From: Paraconiothyrium sp. Pb-2020
Taxonomy: Eukaryota; Ascomycota; Dothideomycetes; Pleosporales; Didymosphaeriaceae
NCBI GenBank assembly: GCA_022419385.1
Contig: JAJUBI010000007.1
Coordinates: 1,211,768 to 1,275,767, forward strand
Length of the DNA: 64,000 bases
Reading direction: 5' to 3'
In this document: piece by piece, positions 21,006 to 31,881 of the stretch
Position numbering within the stretch: the stretch's first letter is position 1
Layout of the letters: each line of letters starts with the position of its first letter
Program-made: the position numbers and the translations under genes
Notes under the pieces: generated by a model
The model's input: the letters and a program-made list of their open reading frames with translations, nothing else
Told to the model about the DNA's origin: nothing
The model's database searches: none

Positions 21006-21711
21006 ATTGAGACTGGACTGAAATTCCGAATTTTGGTTTCAGATGGGTGTGGTGCTGACGGGTAGTCGCGTTGTGGTGTTTGCGTCGAGTGTTACGGTAT
21101 TATGGGTGAACTTGATAGAGTGGGAACGTAGCTGTGGGAAACCAGCTCTGCAGGTTTGAGTGCTCTCGGACAGGAACATATACTGAGCAGGAAAACTCCA
21201 TTTCGCAATCTTGGTACTCCCAGTATCACCGCTCTCGTGAGGGCGCACAATGTGTCTCATCTCTACCAAGGTATTACTAGAAGATGAGGCGCATGCTGTG
21301 TGTACCTAAGTTCACGATAGAATGCTGTGTCGTTGGGAAAGGTGAACTATGGGTCGGTACGCGACACAGCTTCGCCGCACCTCCGACCATGGTTCTGAGC
21401 AAGTCGATGACTAATTGGTCAATGTAGCTTTTCTCTGTGAGTAAGAAGCACTACGTTAAAATCGCATCCAGACCAGCCGTACAGCGAAAAAGGACATGTC
21501 GTATTGGTAATTACTCCTCAGATGCAAAGGTATCGCCAGACATACATACTTTCAACCCCAAGTCCCTGCTTTTGAACTTTTGTCTCTGTCTTACTCAACA
21601 ATGGTGGAAGATCATCATACTAGTTGCAGCGCACAAACGCCCGAAATCGTCAATAATGTACATGCGAAATGAAGGTATCAAGCTGGAAGACACGAAACGG
21701 AACTGGTGCGC
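21006..21711. other. Intergenic, 5' of the 174-aa ORF and 3' of ILV2
   Basis: Contains a 76-codon minus-strand ORF (21039-21269) that could be leader of the 174-aa gene; I see no other feature. Confidence 0.4.
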
Positions 21712-23903
21712 TTAGCGCCCACTCCTCTCCTTAGTCTTCGCTCTCCGTTCTTTTGCGACTTCTGTGGCGTAGTTAGTGATCGTGGCCCAGCTGACTTAGT
21801 TGAACGTGAATACGTACTCTCATCATATACCAAGAACTCGTGTAAGCCATTGCCCGCAGGCACCATAGGCAGCACCGGCACCTTCTGGTCAACTACGACC
21901 TCGAGTAGGGCAGGACCCTCCGTGTTGAGGAGCCACTTGATCTTGTCCTCGAGCTCCTCGAGCTTCGATACACGATCTGCCTGAACGTACATCGCCTCGG
22001 CGAGCTTGACAAAGTCGGCGTTGCGCTGGTGAGTATGCGAGAAGCGGTCATCGTAGAAGAGCGTCTGCCACTGTGTTACCATGCCCTGCTCCTCGTTATT
22101 CAGCACGATGACCTTGACGCCGATGTTGAACTCCGCCGCGGTGGAGAGCTCGGTCAAAGTCATGGAAAAGGAGGAATCGCCATCAATGTCGACGACCAGG
22201 GCATCGGGCCTTGCGACCTTCGCGCCGATGGCGGCGGGCAGACCGTAACCCATAGTGCCGAGTCCACCGGAGGTGATCATGGTGCGCGGGTGCGTCCAGC
22301 GGAAGTGTTGCGCCGCCCACATCTGGTGCTGGCCTACACCAGTGGTGATAACTGTCTTGTCTTTGATCGGCTCCGTGATCTGGCTCAGCTTCTCAATGAC
22401 GGTCTGCGGCTTGATGAATCCGTTTGGTCCCTCTTTCTCGTACGCCCATGGGAATCGTGCTTTCCAGTCTTTGATCTGCGCGAACCATTCGGGACGTTCC
22501 TTGACATCGTTTACGAGCGGTACTAGCTGCTGCAGGTTCTGGACGACATCACCCTCGACGGCCTCAGTGGCCTGTACGACCTTGTTAATGTTCTTGGGCA
22601 TGATCTCGAAATGGACGATTCCACCTCTTCCCTCCGCCGCCGCCGCTTTCGCCTCAGGCGCAAACTTGGCCAGAGAAAGGGTCACACGATCGTCGAAGCG
22701 CGCACCAAGAGCGAGAATCAGGTCAGCCTCTTGCATAGCCATGTTTGCGTACGCAGAGCCGTGCATGCCCAGCATGTGCAACGACTTTTCGTCGTGCTCG
22801 TCGAACGCGCCAAGACCTTGGAGGGTGGTGGTGACAGGGATTTTCGCCTTTTCGGACAACTCGCGGAGGATCTTGGGGCCATCGGGGACAGACACCATTC
22901 CCTGACCAGCGTAGATGACGGGCTTCTTAGCAATGTTGATGAGGTCTGCTGCGCGCTTAAGAGAGGCCTGCAGCTGTCTCTTGCTCATCTCACGCGCGGC
23001 AAGCGTCGCAGCGCTGGGGTGTGTGGGGAGGCTGGAAGTCATGGGGATCGGCCTAGTAAGAGTACCACCCGTAACATCCTTTGGCAAATCGACGAGAACC
23101 GGGCCTGGTCGTCCACTTGTCGCAATCTCGAAGGCCTCATTGATTCTCCGTGGGAGCTCGGCGATGTTCTTGACGAGAACGTTCCACTTGGTGCAAGGAC
23201 GGGTAATGCCCACGGTATCGGCTTCTTGGAACGCATCTGAGCCAATGGCGGAGGTAACGACCTGTCCAGAGAAAACGACCATGGGTGTGCCGTCCATGAG
23301 AGCGTCTTGCATGGCTGTAACGACATTCGTGGCACCAGGGCCGGAAGTAACAAGGACGACACCAGGCTTGCCTGAGGCACGGGCGTAGCCTTCGGCCATG
23401 TGGCCAGCACCTTGCTCGTGTCGGGGAAGGACGAACTCGAAGTGTGGTGAATTGTAAATGGCATCGAACACGGGGAGAATGGCACCGCCGGGGTAACCAA
23501 CTAATCACACGACACGTTAGCACAATTTGTGACTCGATTGCAGGCATTGAAGCAATCTGGAGGGAATTGGCATACAGATGTGCTTAACGCCGTGCCTCAG
23601 CATCATCTCGTGGAAGATCTCGCCGCCCTTGAGGCCGACCAGCGAGTGGTCCATCTCGGGCTGCTGTCGCCGCAGCGGCTGCACATCGTAGTCTTCCCTG
23701 TTGAACGCGGGCGCTGGTCTCGCTCTGGGCTCTGCTTTTGCCGCCGCAGCGGTGCTCTGGGTCCTCTTCGCGTCTCCGACCTTGGGACTTGCGGTCGCCA
23801 CCTGGGCAGCTCTGTATGGTGACGCGGCGGTCCGAGGAGCGGACGTGGAAAAACATCGGGAGCTCCGCAGAGCCTGGATGGCCTTTGTGCGCGACTGCTG
23901 CAT
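21712..23903 (-). CDS. ILV2: Acetolactate (acetohydroxyacid) synthase, catalytic subunit, mitochondrial
   Basis: First common enzyme of branched-chain amino acid synthesis: joins two pyruvates, or pyruvate and 2-ketobutyrate, using ThDP, FAD and Mg. Exons 23576-23903, 21818-23500 and 21712-21761 give 686 aa. The N-terminus MQQSRTKAIQALRSSRCFST is a typical mitochondrial presequence. The first intron splits HI-FGYPGGAILPVFDAI. Catalytic Glu138 is in LPRHEQGAGHMAEGYARASG; the ThDP/Mg motif is DIDGDSSFSMTLTEL with NNEEQG. The last intron (56 bp) removes the apparent read-through tail and yields the ending VYDEKVAKERRAKTKERSGR. The position equivalent to yeast Pro192 is Val191 (codon 23256-23258: GQVVTSAIGSDAFQE), while the Trp of MVTQWQTLFY is kept. 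Divergent from the TRAPPC12-like gene. Confidence 0.97.
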
Positions 23904-24444
23904 GGCGCGGGGTGCCTCACAGGCAATCTGAGTGGAGAGTGGGGGAAAAAGAAAGGAATTGGGCGTGTCTCGTGTGTGGGAAGCAAGCCTTGGAGTCACT
24001 GGTCTGGCTAAAAAGTCTCTCGATGGGTGTCAAGCACCGACGGACCGAGACCGGGCGTGCGACGAATGACTGTGAGTCCTCCCAAGCTACCCCACACACG
24101 ACATCTTGGCGGGCATTCGCGCCGCCAGGGTTCGTGAGTAGGTGAGACCACAGGCATGTGTCGGTGCATGTGGCTTCTGAGACGGTGTCTGGGACGGTTG
24201 TGTCGACTGCCATGGGCCCAATGTACCACACCTGCTCGTCGTCCGCAATTGCGCCTGTGCTCGTGTGCTTGCACCGACTCGTGTTTTCCATCTCGCCTCT
24301 CGCTCCACAAGCCAATCAGCGCCGCCGCGAAGATGGATAGAAAAGCCTCCCATTCGCACACGGACCGACGCCCGCCGATCTCGGCCTTCGCACACGCGCT
24401 GCAGCCACGCTACTCCACACCAGGCTCTCCGACGTCAGTCCACT
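23904..24444. promoter_or_regulatory. Divergent promoter region (ILV2 / TRAPPC12-like)
   Basis: 541 bp between two start codons on opposite strands. A TGACTGTGAGTCC element near 24067-24079 contains TGACT-type half sites like those bound by Gcn4/CpcA, the general amino-acid control factor; this would fit ILV2 but is only a resemblance. Confidence 0.4.
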
Positions 24445-25879
24445 ATGTCGTCCCACGACGAGCGGAGACGCGGTACGCGAATATCCTGCCTTCTTCGAAT
24501 ATCGACCGCTCATATACGGCATATGCATGCAGTTGACTTGGACTAACTTCCATGTGTGTGCGCAGTCGCTATCCCCCGCCGCTCCACCAAGGGCCCGCTC
24601 GATGTAGACGATGAGTACGTTGCGCCCTCTCAACTGCATTGTTGCGAAGACACGCTGACACCAGCTCCAAAGCCCCCTCGCCGCCCTCTCCCAATCCCAA
24701 CATGCCTTGCCCGTCGACCGCGTACGCTCCCCCTCGCGCCCCTCGGCCTCGCCCGCGCCACGGTCCCCACGCCTGAAGAGCCCCATCTCTCCATCACCCG
24801 CCGAACCACCCGCCCTGAAAGACTTCTCCTTCCTCCAAGACCCCTCTGCATACCACGTCCTTCCCGCCGCTACCGTCCCGGCACCCTTCCTCAACGCCCC
24901 CAACACCCCCTCTGTCGCATCCCCCATCGACACCCTCTTGCTATCAGGCCACTACCGGCTCGCCGCCATAGCCGCTGCAAGGAATCTCGTCACGTCCACG
25001 CCGCCAACAGACTATACTACCTTGTTCCATTTATTGCACATACGCCTCGCGTGTTTGTGCTTGATAAACGAGCATGCGCTCGCAGCACAGGAAGCAAAGG
25101 TCTTCGGCGACCTGAGCTCATCCTTCTACAACGCCGACGATGGGCGCGGGACGCATCTCGTGCCATGGGAATTGCGTGTGCTTGTGGTTCGCCTGGCGGC
25201 GTTGGGTTATGGCGAGTGGAGAAAGGGGGTCATGGGGTACTACGAGCTCGCGCGGGAATGTCGTGAGCAATTCACGAAAACTGAGGACGAGGCGGAGAAA
25301 GGTGCGTGGAGCGTCAGGCTGAGAGATTGTGGAATCCGCGTTGCGAATGTGCTAGTCGAGATGGGAGATCTGGAGGGCGCGGGGAGGCACCTAGCAGGCT
25401 TGGGTGCTGCCGAGAACGAAAGCAGGGATTTGAAATTGATGGAGACGCTAGTTTGGTTGAGATTGGGAGATGTCACTGCTGCAAGACGATGTCTCGCTGA
25501 TGTTTCCGATTCGAATGAAGAGGACCTACTTGACGGCACATTGCAAGCTCTCATCCACCTCGCCGACTCGGATTACACCTCCGCTGCCTCGGCGTTCGAG
25601 GCACTCCGCGACAAACACCCGTCCGATGCCATGGTGTCTCAGAATCTCGCTGTTTGTCTGCTATATATGGGACGCATTGCTGAAGCGAAGACCCTGCTGG
25701 AGGATTTGGCCGGCGAAAGCCTACCATTCCACTCGTTAGTGTTCAATTTAAGCACCATCTTCGAGTTGCGCACCGAAAGGAACAGAGATAGCAAGATAGG
25801 CCTAGCGAGCAGGATAGCAACGCGGAACGTGGATGGGAGCGTGGGGTGGGAGATGAGCAATGCGGACTTTAAATTGTAG
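24445..25879 (+). CDS. TRAPPC12-like TPR protein of the TRAPP complex
   Basis: Likely subunit of the TRAPP vesicle-tethering complex (ER-Golgi traffic). The large exon encodes a helical TPR-type region: PIDTLLLSGHYRLAAIAAAR, then MVSQNLAVCLLYMGRIAEAK, and the diagnostic end LVFNLSTIFELRTERNRDSK with the family-specific final residues ADFKL, as in human TRAPPC12. The N-terminal third is disordered and SP-rich. Exons 24445-24472 (MSSHDERRR) and 24566-24614 (VAIPRRSTKGPLDVDD) are joined by GT-AG introns. The third exon keeps frame only if the acceptor is the AAG at 24670-24672 (start 24673), giving PLAALSQSQHALPVDRVRS; the CAG eight bases earlier would lead to an early stop. Total 427 aa. The main exon is solid; the 5' exons are likely but less certain. 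Confidence 0.85.
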
Positions 25880-25976
25880 TGAGATGTAGCATCCATGATA
25901 TACCAACTGATATCCGTTGATGGCTATACTATATTTGATATACCTAGTGGTGGTCTATCGAGAGGATGTGACGTGT

Positions 25977-28109
25977 TCATTCTTCGTCCGAGGCGAACAT
26001 ATCCGCGGTCGGCCGCAATCTCCTAGCCCGCTGGGCAGCAGTCTCTCCTGGGATTTCAGGCGGCGAAGCTGCCTTCTCCACTTCCTTGGTCCCCGGTACC
26101 TCGACTGCTTTAGCTGTGGTCGCGGCCTCAGCAGGTGTCTCGCTCTCGACGTCCATTGGCGTACCCTCTTGAACTCCAGCATCAGGTGTAGGCACGTCCG
26201 CAGCCCCGTCAACGTCCATCCTGCTCTCATAACCATCCGGACTTTCTGTCCTCTCTTTCTTCGGAACAACCCCTTTCCTTGCCTTCCTTCTCTCCACCGC
26301 CCGACGCTCGATCTCTTCCTGTTCCCTCTCCCTCTTTCTCCCATTAAACGCCTGCTCGATGTGCTCCAATGATTCCTTTTCAAAAAGGTGCTCGTCCATC
26401 CAAACCTTCAATATCGCATTCACGTCATCTCTATACTGGTTTTCTGCGAGCCTGCCCATCTCCAACTGCGCAGGAAGACGCTCCAGATACTCGAAAACCT
26501 TCCTATCGACGAGTTGACCGCCAATGACACCGCGGTATTTGTACGCCATGCCTGGTTCTTTCTGTGTTGTAAGCGCAACATCCGATATGATGCGCAAAGC
26601 ATTGGTAGTGAGCTGAGGAATCTGACCGCGCCGGCGCCCTTCTTCTTCTTCGGTGACATCGCTGCGGGATAGCTTAGGGTTCGCTTTCGAAAGGAAGAAA
26701 GGCTGAAAAACATTCGTGACGAGAAGGGATACGACTTCGTCCATCCCTTTGGCAACGTGGTCGACGGCAAAGGTGGATAAGGCGGCTATCTCGTCGTAGA
26801 GCGCGGTGGAGGGCGGGAGCGTGGCGAGAAGCCAGATGAGCTGGGCACGGTCGCGCGGGGACATGATACCATACCCGGTGTGTGCTCGCCCAGGATAGTC
26901 GTCACCAACGGGAAGAGTAGTGCGAGCATGCGCGGGTAGCTCATCTTCATCATCTTCATCATCGTCTTCGTAAGGATGATTAAGGTCCCACAGGCCGCTG
27001 GCATACTCATCTAGTAGCACTTCTTTGGGACCACGCCATTCGGGATGCCGCTGGAAGACGTCCGGGCGCGATGTCGAGCTGAGTATCTCGTGGAGGCGCC
27101 AGCGATAGTAGCGGTTCAGCGGGTGCTTTTGGTTGAAGAGCCACGCGAAGCGCTCGGAGGATTGAACTTGGGCGTCCTGCATCAAAGCGGCTTCGAATTC
27201 AATCCCACCCTCGATGACACCTTCGATTGTTTGATGTATCAGCCTCAAGGTAGGAAGATCTGGCGGTGCGTTGGCAGTGATCAGCATGCGCTTGTTCATC
27301 ATCTCTTCCCGCACGCGTTCGCGATTGTTGCCTCCAAGATCCGGTGGCGGGGCATAACCCTTTGCGACTTCTACGTCTTGCAATGTTGCGCCGAACGGCT
27401 CTTCGTGCTGCTTTGTGCTCACGCTTCTGCCACCCAAGTAGCGGTCCAAATGCAGATAGTATCCCTTTCCCAAGTATTTCTTGTCGTTCATCTTGTTCAT
27501 CGCATCATCGAGGTCGCGCGCATTGGCATCTTTGTCGAAAATGACCTTCATCGAAGCAGACGGGCGTGTTCGCTGCGAAGGGCTTGAGGGCCTTGAGGGC
27601 GGTATCCTTTCTAATTTGACCACCTTGAGCGACGGAAACTCAGCAAAAAGCTCTTCCACGCGGCTGGGGCTTATCGCAGGCGGCAGATTCGACGCCTTTG
27701 CGACCACAGTGGTGTATACGTTCTCGTTGATTCTCTCCTCGTCCTGACCGGCAGCAGGCCCACCAAATCTCGAATGCGGCGCTCCAGTATATCCGCCCGG
27801 CGCACCTGGCCTAGCAAATGCAGGCACGGGCTCCGCGTCGAGTGTGCCCGGCCCGCTCTTCATCGACCGCGGCCTCCCTGTGAAATGTCGTTTCGAGCCT
27901 GTGGGGACAAATACATCTTTCTCTGCCTCATGGTCTTTCTCCGTCTCCCCGAGAACGCTCTTCTCGTCGCCATGCTCTTCCATGAAGTCGGCCATGACTT
28001 TGTCGAGCGCATTCTTCTCGTCGCGCGCTTTCGCGTCTTCTTCTGCTTTAATCTTGGAGCCGAGTTGCGCGGCTTTGCCAGCTTTATTGAGGGAGATCCT
28101 AAAAGTCAT
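25977..28109 (-). CDS. U2 snRNP-associated SURP-motif protein (U2SURP/SR140-like)
   Basis: A nuclear pre-mRNA splicing factor linked to the U2 snRNP. Single exon, 710 aa, ATG 28109. Domain order: basic/acidic N-terminus; an RRM near residues 130-230 (TTVVAKASNLPPAISPSRVE opening, GKGYYLHLDRYLGG closing); a SURP/SWAP module near 290-350 (LIHQTIEGVIEGGIEFEAAL and RFAWLFNQKHPLNRYYRWRL); an acidic insert; a CID-like helical domain near 410-560 (SPRDRAQLIWLLATLPPSTA); and a charged C-terminal region of low complexity. This RRM-SURP-CID order is specific to the SR140 family. In-frame start is preceded by stop codons. Its start lies 198 bp from that of the divergent plus-strand gene. Confidence 0.93.
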   Translation of the reverse strand: MTFRISLNKAGKAAQLGSKIKAEEDAKARDEKNALDKVMADFMEEHGDEKSVLGETEKDHEAEKDVFVPTGSKRHFTGRPRSMKSGPGTLDAEPVPAFARPGAPGGYTGAPHSRFGGPAAGQDEERINENVYTTVVAKASNLPPAISPSRVEELFAEFPSLKVVKLERIPPSRPSSPSQRTRPSASMKVIFDKDANARDLDDAMNKMNDKKYLGKGYYLHLDRYLGGRSVSTKQHEEPFGATLQDVEVAKGYAPPPDLGGNNRERVREEMMNKRMLITANAPPDLPTLRLIHQTIEGVIEGGIEFEAALMQDAQVQSSERFAWLFNQKHPLNRYYRWRLHEILSSTSRPDVFQRHPEWRGPKEVLLDEYASGLWDLNHPYEDDDEDDEDELPAHARTTLPVGDDYPGRAHTGYGIMSPRDRAQLIWLLATLPPSTALYDEIAALSTFAVDHVAKGMDEVVSLLVTNVFQPFFLSKANPKLSRSDVTEEEEGRRRGQIPQLTTNALRIISDVALTTQKEPGMAYKYRGVIGGQLVDRKVFEYLERLPAQLEMGRLAENQYRDDVNAILKVWMDEHLFEKESLEHIEQAFNGRKREREQEEIERRAVERRKARKGVVPKKERTESPDGYESRMDVDGAADVPTPDAGVQEGTPMDVESETPAEAATTAKAVEVPGTKEVEKAASPPEIPGETAAQRARRLRPTADMFASDEE

Positions 28110-28307
28110 ACCAGTCGATCAAGAGAGAGGAATATGCGTGGATGGTGAGTGGTGTGCCCCGAGGGTGGGCTGAGATGGTGGTGAAGGTTACGTTAAGCTT
28201 TGTGACCGCCAATCGGCACTAGCGCCGCTAGCGTAGGAATACCGTACCCCACACCATCCACCTCCCTCCAGGCTCAGTATCGACCACGATACTCACTTTA
28301 CTGCAAG

Positions 28308-29533
28308 ATGACAAGCGAGCAAGATCTCCAGACAATGCTCCGCTTCCTCTTGCAAGATGCCAAGATCCCCTTCCCCTCCGCAATGGGCAACATCAAGGAC
28401 CTACAGGCCGCGAAGATGATCACGTGAGTACGCGACGCAGGCTCTCATACACCACTAATCCACGCAGACCGGACAACATTGCCAAGTCCAATATAGACAG
28501 CCTTCGGAAAGTGCTCGGAGATGAGAAACTCGCGCGAAAGGTTCTCAATGCCGCAAAACGCGTGTCCAAGAAGCGCACAAACAGCGAGCTCTCAACAGCA
28601 TCAACATCTGCAATCCCTCCTCCATTGAAGAGAGCAAAGACGAGCTTCGGAGCACCAATGGATCCCGCAACTTTCGAAGCTTCCCTCACGCTTCCATCCT
28701 CCAACCTGACTGCGTCAGAATTAGAGGACATAGTCTTGTTCACTAACCGTGCGCCGCTTGTGCTAGCTGTTGCTGTCACAGTGTTGAAATACACAATGCC
28801 CACGCAACCTCTTTCCAGCAGATTGAGCCTCGCCCAAGCCGTGTGCAGCGCAAACAGCCAGTCTAAAGCAAAATACATTGGTATCCAGAAAGGCGCGTCT
28901 GCGGAAGAGGAAGGCTGGGGCGAAGGTCAACCGCTCATCACCGTCTTGAATCGCGAGATTCGAGTAATGAAAAGATGGGGATATACATGGAAGGGAGAGC
29001 CAGAGGTACAAGAAGGGGACTTGGCGTCCTCGCAAGCTACCGTTCAGGGTGACAATACGCAGGATACGCAGGAGACCGTCCCGCCAGATGAGCCGGCCCT
29101 GTGGGGTGTAGATCTAGAGGCGCTGAAGAAGTCGAACGGGCCGGTGACGATTGGGGCGAGACACGGCTCGACGAGCAGTCTACCGATCTACAGACCTGAG
29201 TCTACGAGAGCGTATCTTCTGAAGTCGTTCGGCATCAAAACAGGCGAGGACGCGAAGCCCGCCAAAGCACTGACAGGCAAGAAACTCGTTGAGGAGAAAG
29301 AGCATAATCTTGGAATGCTTCTGAAATCACTGGATCTGTTATGCCAATCCTGGGCATCCGTACTCAGCAATGAGGATCTTGATAAACGTGCTTGGGGCTG
29401 GTACTGTAGCGTGAGGCCGGAGGTAAAGACTGGGGTTGCGGGCTGGGGAGGAAAGGGCGATGTGAAGCTTGCGGATATTTTGCAACTGCGACGGAAGGGG
29501 GGAATTGATAGCTTCTTTCGAGGCAGCAAGTAG
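28308..29533 (+). CDS. Conserved fungal nuclear protein with C-terminal PIP-box-like motif
   Basis: Exons 28308-28423 and 28468-29533 join in frame across a 44-bp GTGAGT...CAG intron to 393 aa. The N-terminus (MTSEQDLQTMLRFLLQDAKI) and the spliced region QAAKMITPDNIAKSNIDSLR are helical, followed by a basic KRVSKKR stretch that could be a nuclear signal. A Ser/Thr/Glu-rich middle separates this from a folded-looking C-terminal half with KRAWGWYCSVRPEVKTGVAG-type sequence (here DKRAWGWYCSVRPEVK). The last residues RRKGGIDSFFRGSK resemble a PCNA-interacting peptide (x-x-I/L-x-x-F-F) although the usual Gln is Lys. I do not know a name for this family; a role near replication or repair is a guess from the motif. 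Confidence 0.8.
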
Positions 29534-30759
29534 GTGCGATGCCTCGTAGAATGGCCACTTCTTTACGCTTGCTTTGCCACTGCAAAACGCGAGACCATGG
29601 GTTCAAGTGCTCCATCGGATGCGAGGCAAAATGCGACTCGGACTTGCTAGCTATACCTGGTAGACGCGGGGACTGCACAGCGCTAAGTTGCCACACGATA
29701 ACCTTGCGCCTCTTGAAACCTACGTTATTGACCTACTTGACTCTTCGACAGCTCTATGGTCTCTATATTAATATCTAACTGCCCAAAATTTTAGAGTGAA
29801 CAGAATTTGACCAATTCAGGGCCTTTTATAGAACACAGTGGCTGGATTTTGCGACAACAATATCTAGAGCCATGAAATGTAGAGGCGGGCTTTTGTAAAG
29901 CACCGATATGAACGGGACACAGTTCAGCCCATGGCATCACAAGCAAAGTGGACTACTACCTTCAGCCAGCACGTAGTCTATGAACATATCTGAACATCTT
30001 TCACTTACTTTCCGCACACCAACCGTATCGAGCGGTCATATGAGGCAAAGTTTTTGGTTGTCATGCATACATACGAGCCTCTCACTGGCTGGGACAGACG
30101 TCAATGGACCGTTGTGTCCCAAATCCCATCTTGGATGCGTCTCTCTTCCAAAGAATTACTAAGATGATCGATGTGATGTTCGTAGTCAAGTAAATTTAGC
30201 TGCTGAGCCATTCTCCAACCTCAGAGTACAGCAGCTATCAGTGAAGCGAGAATTATTGCTAGTAGTACATTAAAGACTGGCGTGCTGATGCTCTCCAATT
30301 GATGTGGTAACCAGCATGCAAAGACCGTACGACAGAGCTTTGGGGTAATGCTGGGATGCTGAGGGTGAAGACCCTTAATGACGTATGATTAATCAATGGA
30401 ACACCTTACTTCCCTTATACCTACGACCTTGTATCTTCTTCAGTGCAGTTCCTCTTTGCGCATCAACACCGCCCACTGAACTTATGACGGCCACAATACA
30501 ATGCAATGTGTTATTTATTAAGCCGAGGATGTGGTATCCATGCCGCAAATCATGGTTGTGCTCGGATATAATTCATAACGCATGGGCACAAGCGGGGCCG
30601 CGGAGAATGACGCGGAACGTAACCGTGTTTAGGAGATGCCTACTACTTCCGGGAAGAGAGCTTCACGAACTTTATATTGACCTCACACCTCCTCGTCCGT
30701 CCTCCATTTTCACGAGATGCACTCTGCGACTACTATAGCTATATACGACCAGAGCAGCG
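29534..30759. other. Intergenic, no supported gene
   Basis: About 1.2 kb between convergent genes. A/T-rich around 29760-29900. A GGTTCAAG motif at 29599 resembles a tRNA B box but no tRNA fold surrounds it. Nothing else stands out. Confidence 0.5.
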
Positions 30760-31881
30760 CTATTCGTGAACAAAGCGTGCAGGACGCTTCTGCAAGAACG
30801 CTGCAATGCCTTCCTTGCAGTCGGCAAGCGAGAAACTGCTGTAATACAGTGCGCGCTCGATTTCCAGGCCTGCTTCCAACGTGGTTGTTTCAGCTACGTG
30901 TGCTCAGCAAAAGTTCGTCGATAAGGAAGGGGCGTGTTGCTCACCAGTTTTGATCGCCTGTTTCGCTAACCCTATAGCAGGAGCTGAGAAAGTCGCAATG
31001 CGCTTTGCGATCTTCATTGCCTCGTCGACGACATCTTGCTCAATAGGAATAACTCCATTCGCTATACCATATCGCTCCATATCTTGGGCTGTTAGAGATT
31101 GTCCCGTAAGAATGAACTCCATGGCCTGACTATTTGTCAGTGATGTGGGATCAGGCGCAAAAAGGAAACCTCGACGCACATCGCGAAATTCCATAGACAT
31201 CGAGATCTGATATGCATCAAAGACCTTACCTTTTGTTTCCCAACAGCTTTGGTCAATCTTTGGGTTCCACCGGCCCCGGGTATTGTCCCAAGCTTTATTT
31301 CTGGGAACCCAAATCGGGAATCCGCCGAAGCGTACAGCATATCGCACTGTTTCATGGCTGTAAGATCTGGATTTCAAAGCAGAGACCAAAGTTTCTCGTA
31401 CCATGAGCGCGACTTCAAAGCCCCCACCGAACTGCACATATCCCGTGTTCAGTAAGTTGGTTCCGCGAACACCCAGGCTACAATGACTTACAGCGTATCC
31501 TCTCACGGCTGCGATAACGGGTGTCCGCAGCGTCGAAAATCCAATTTCAAGGTCTTTTAGCCATGCCATGCGGTACGCGTCTGTGGTGGAGATCTTTGCC
31601 AGCTCTTGAATATCTGCTCCGGCTGCTCGCCACGTTATTCGGGTGTAGCTATAGAATCGGAAGGAGAGCATACCACAGAATGGCGACTGGGCAGTGCTCG
31701 TAAGCACAATGGCTCGCACTTCCACATCCTGATCCAGCTTGTGCAGCACATGCAGCAACTCGTCGATCAGATTTTGCGACAGCGCATTGCGTTTGATCGC
31801 GCGATTCAGCTCCACGACAGCGACACCTGCCTCTTGCTTCGACACCACCACCACTTCAGTATCCTTGTTGGCTAGATGCAT
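30760..31881 (-). CDS. Enoyl-CoA hydratase/isomerase
   Basis: Crotonase-family hydratase, likely in fatty-acid or branched-chain amino-acid breakdown. Six exons (31674-31881, 31492-31622, 31402-31431, 31230-31346, 30945-31125, 30760-30893), all GT-AG, give 266 aa. The oxyanion-hole segment FCAGADIQEL is built across intron 1; the catalytic glutamates are Glu119 in FGGGFEVALM (its own 30-bp exon) and Glu139 in PEIKLGTIPGAGGTQRL, 20 residues apart as in rat hydratase (144/164). The end SLADCKEGIAAFLQKRPARF is the usual C-terminal helix. The terminal HE is not a peroxisomal signal. ATG 31881 is the simplest start, but an upstream exon with a mitochondrial presequence is possible (see findings). 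Confidence 0.93.

Noticed and set aside
20398..21021. 207-codon plus-strand ORF
   Set aside because: It begins at TTG, is hydrophobic without a domain pattern and is the reverse of a more protein-like minus-strand ORF starting at a proper ATG.
21717..21817. Extended C-terminus of ILV2 read straight through (ending SVSCLPA)
   Set aside because: A GTACGT...CAG intron gives the much more plausible ending KTKERSGR; the extension is intron sequence.
22029..23388. Long plus-strand ORFs (157-216 codons) across the ILV2 gene
   Set aside because: Antisense shadows caused by the strong codon bias of ILV2; the minus-strand protein is certain.
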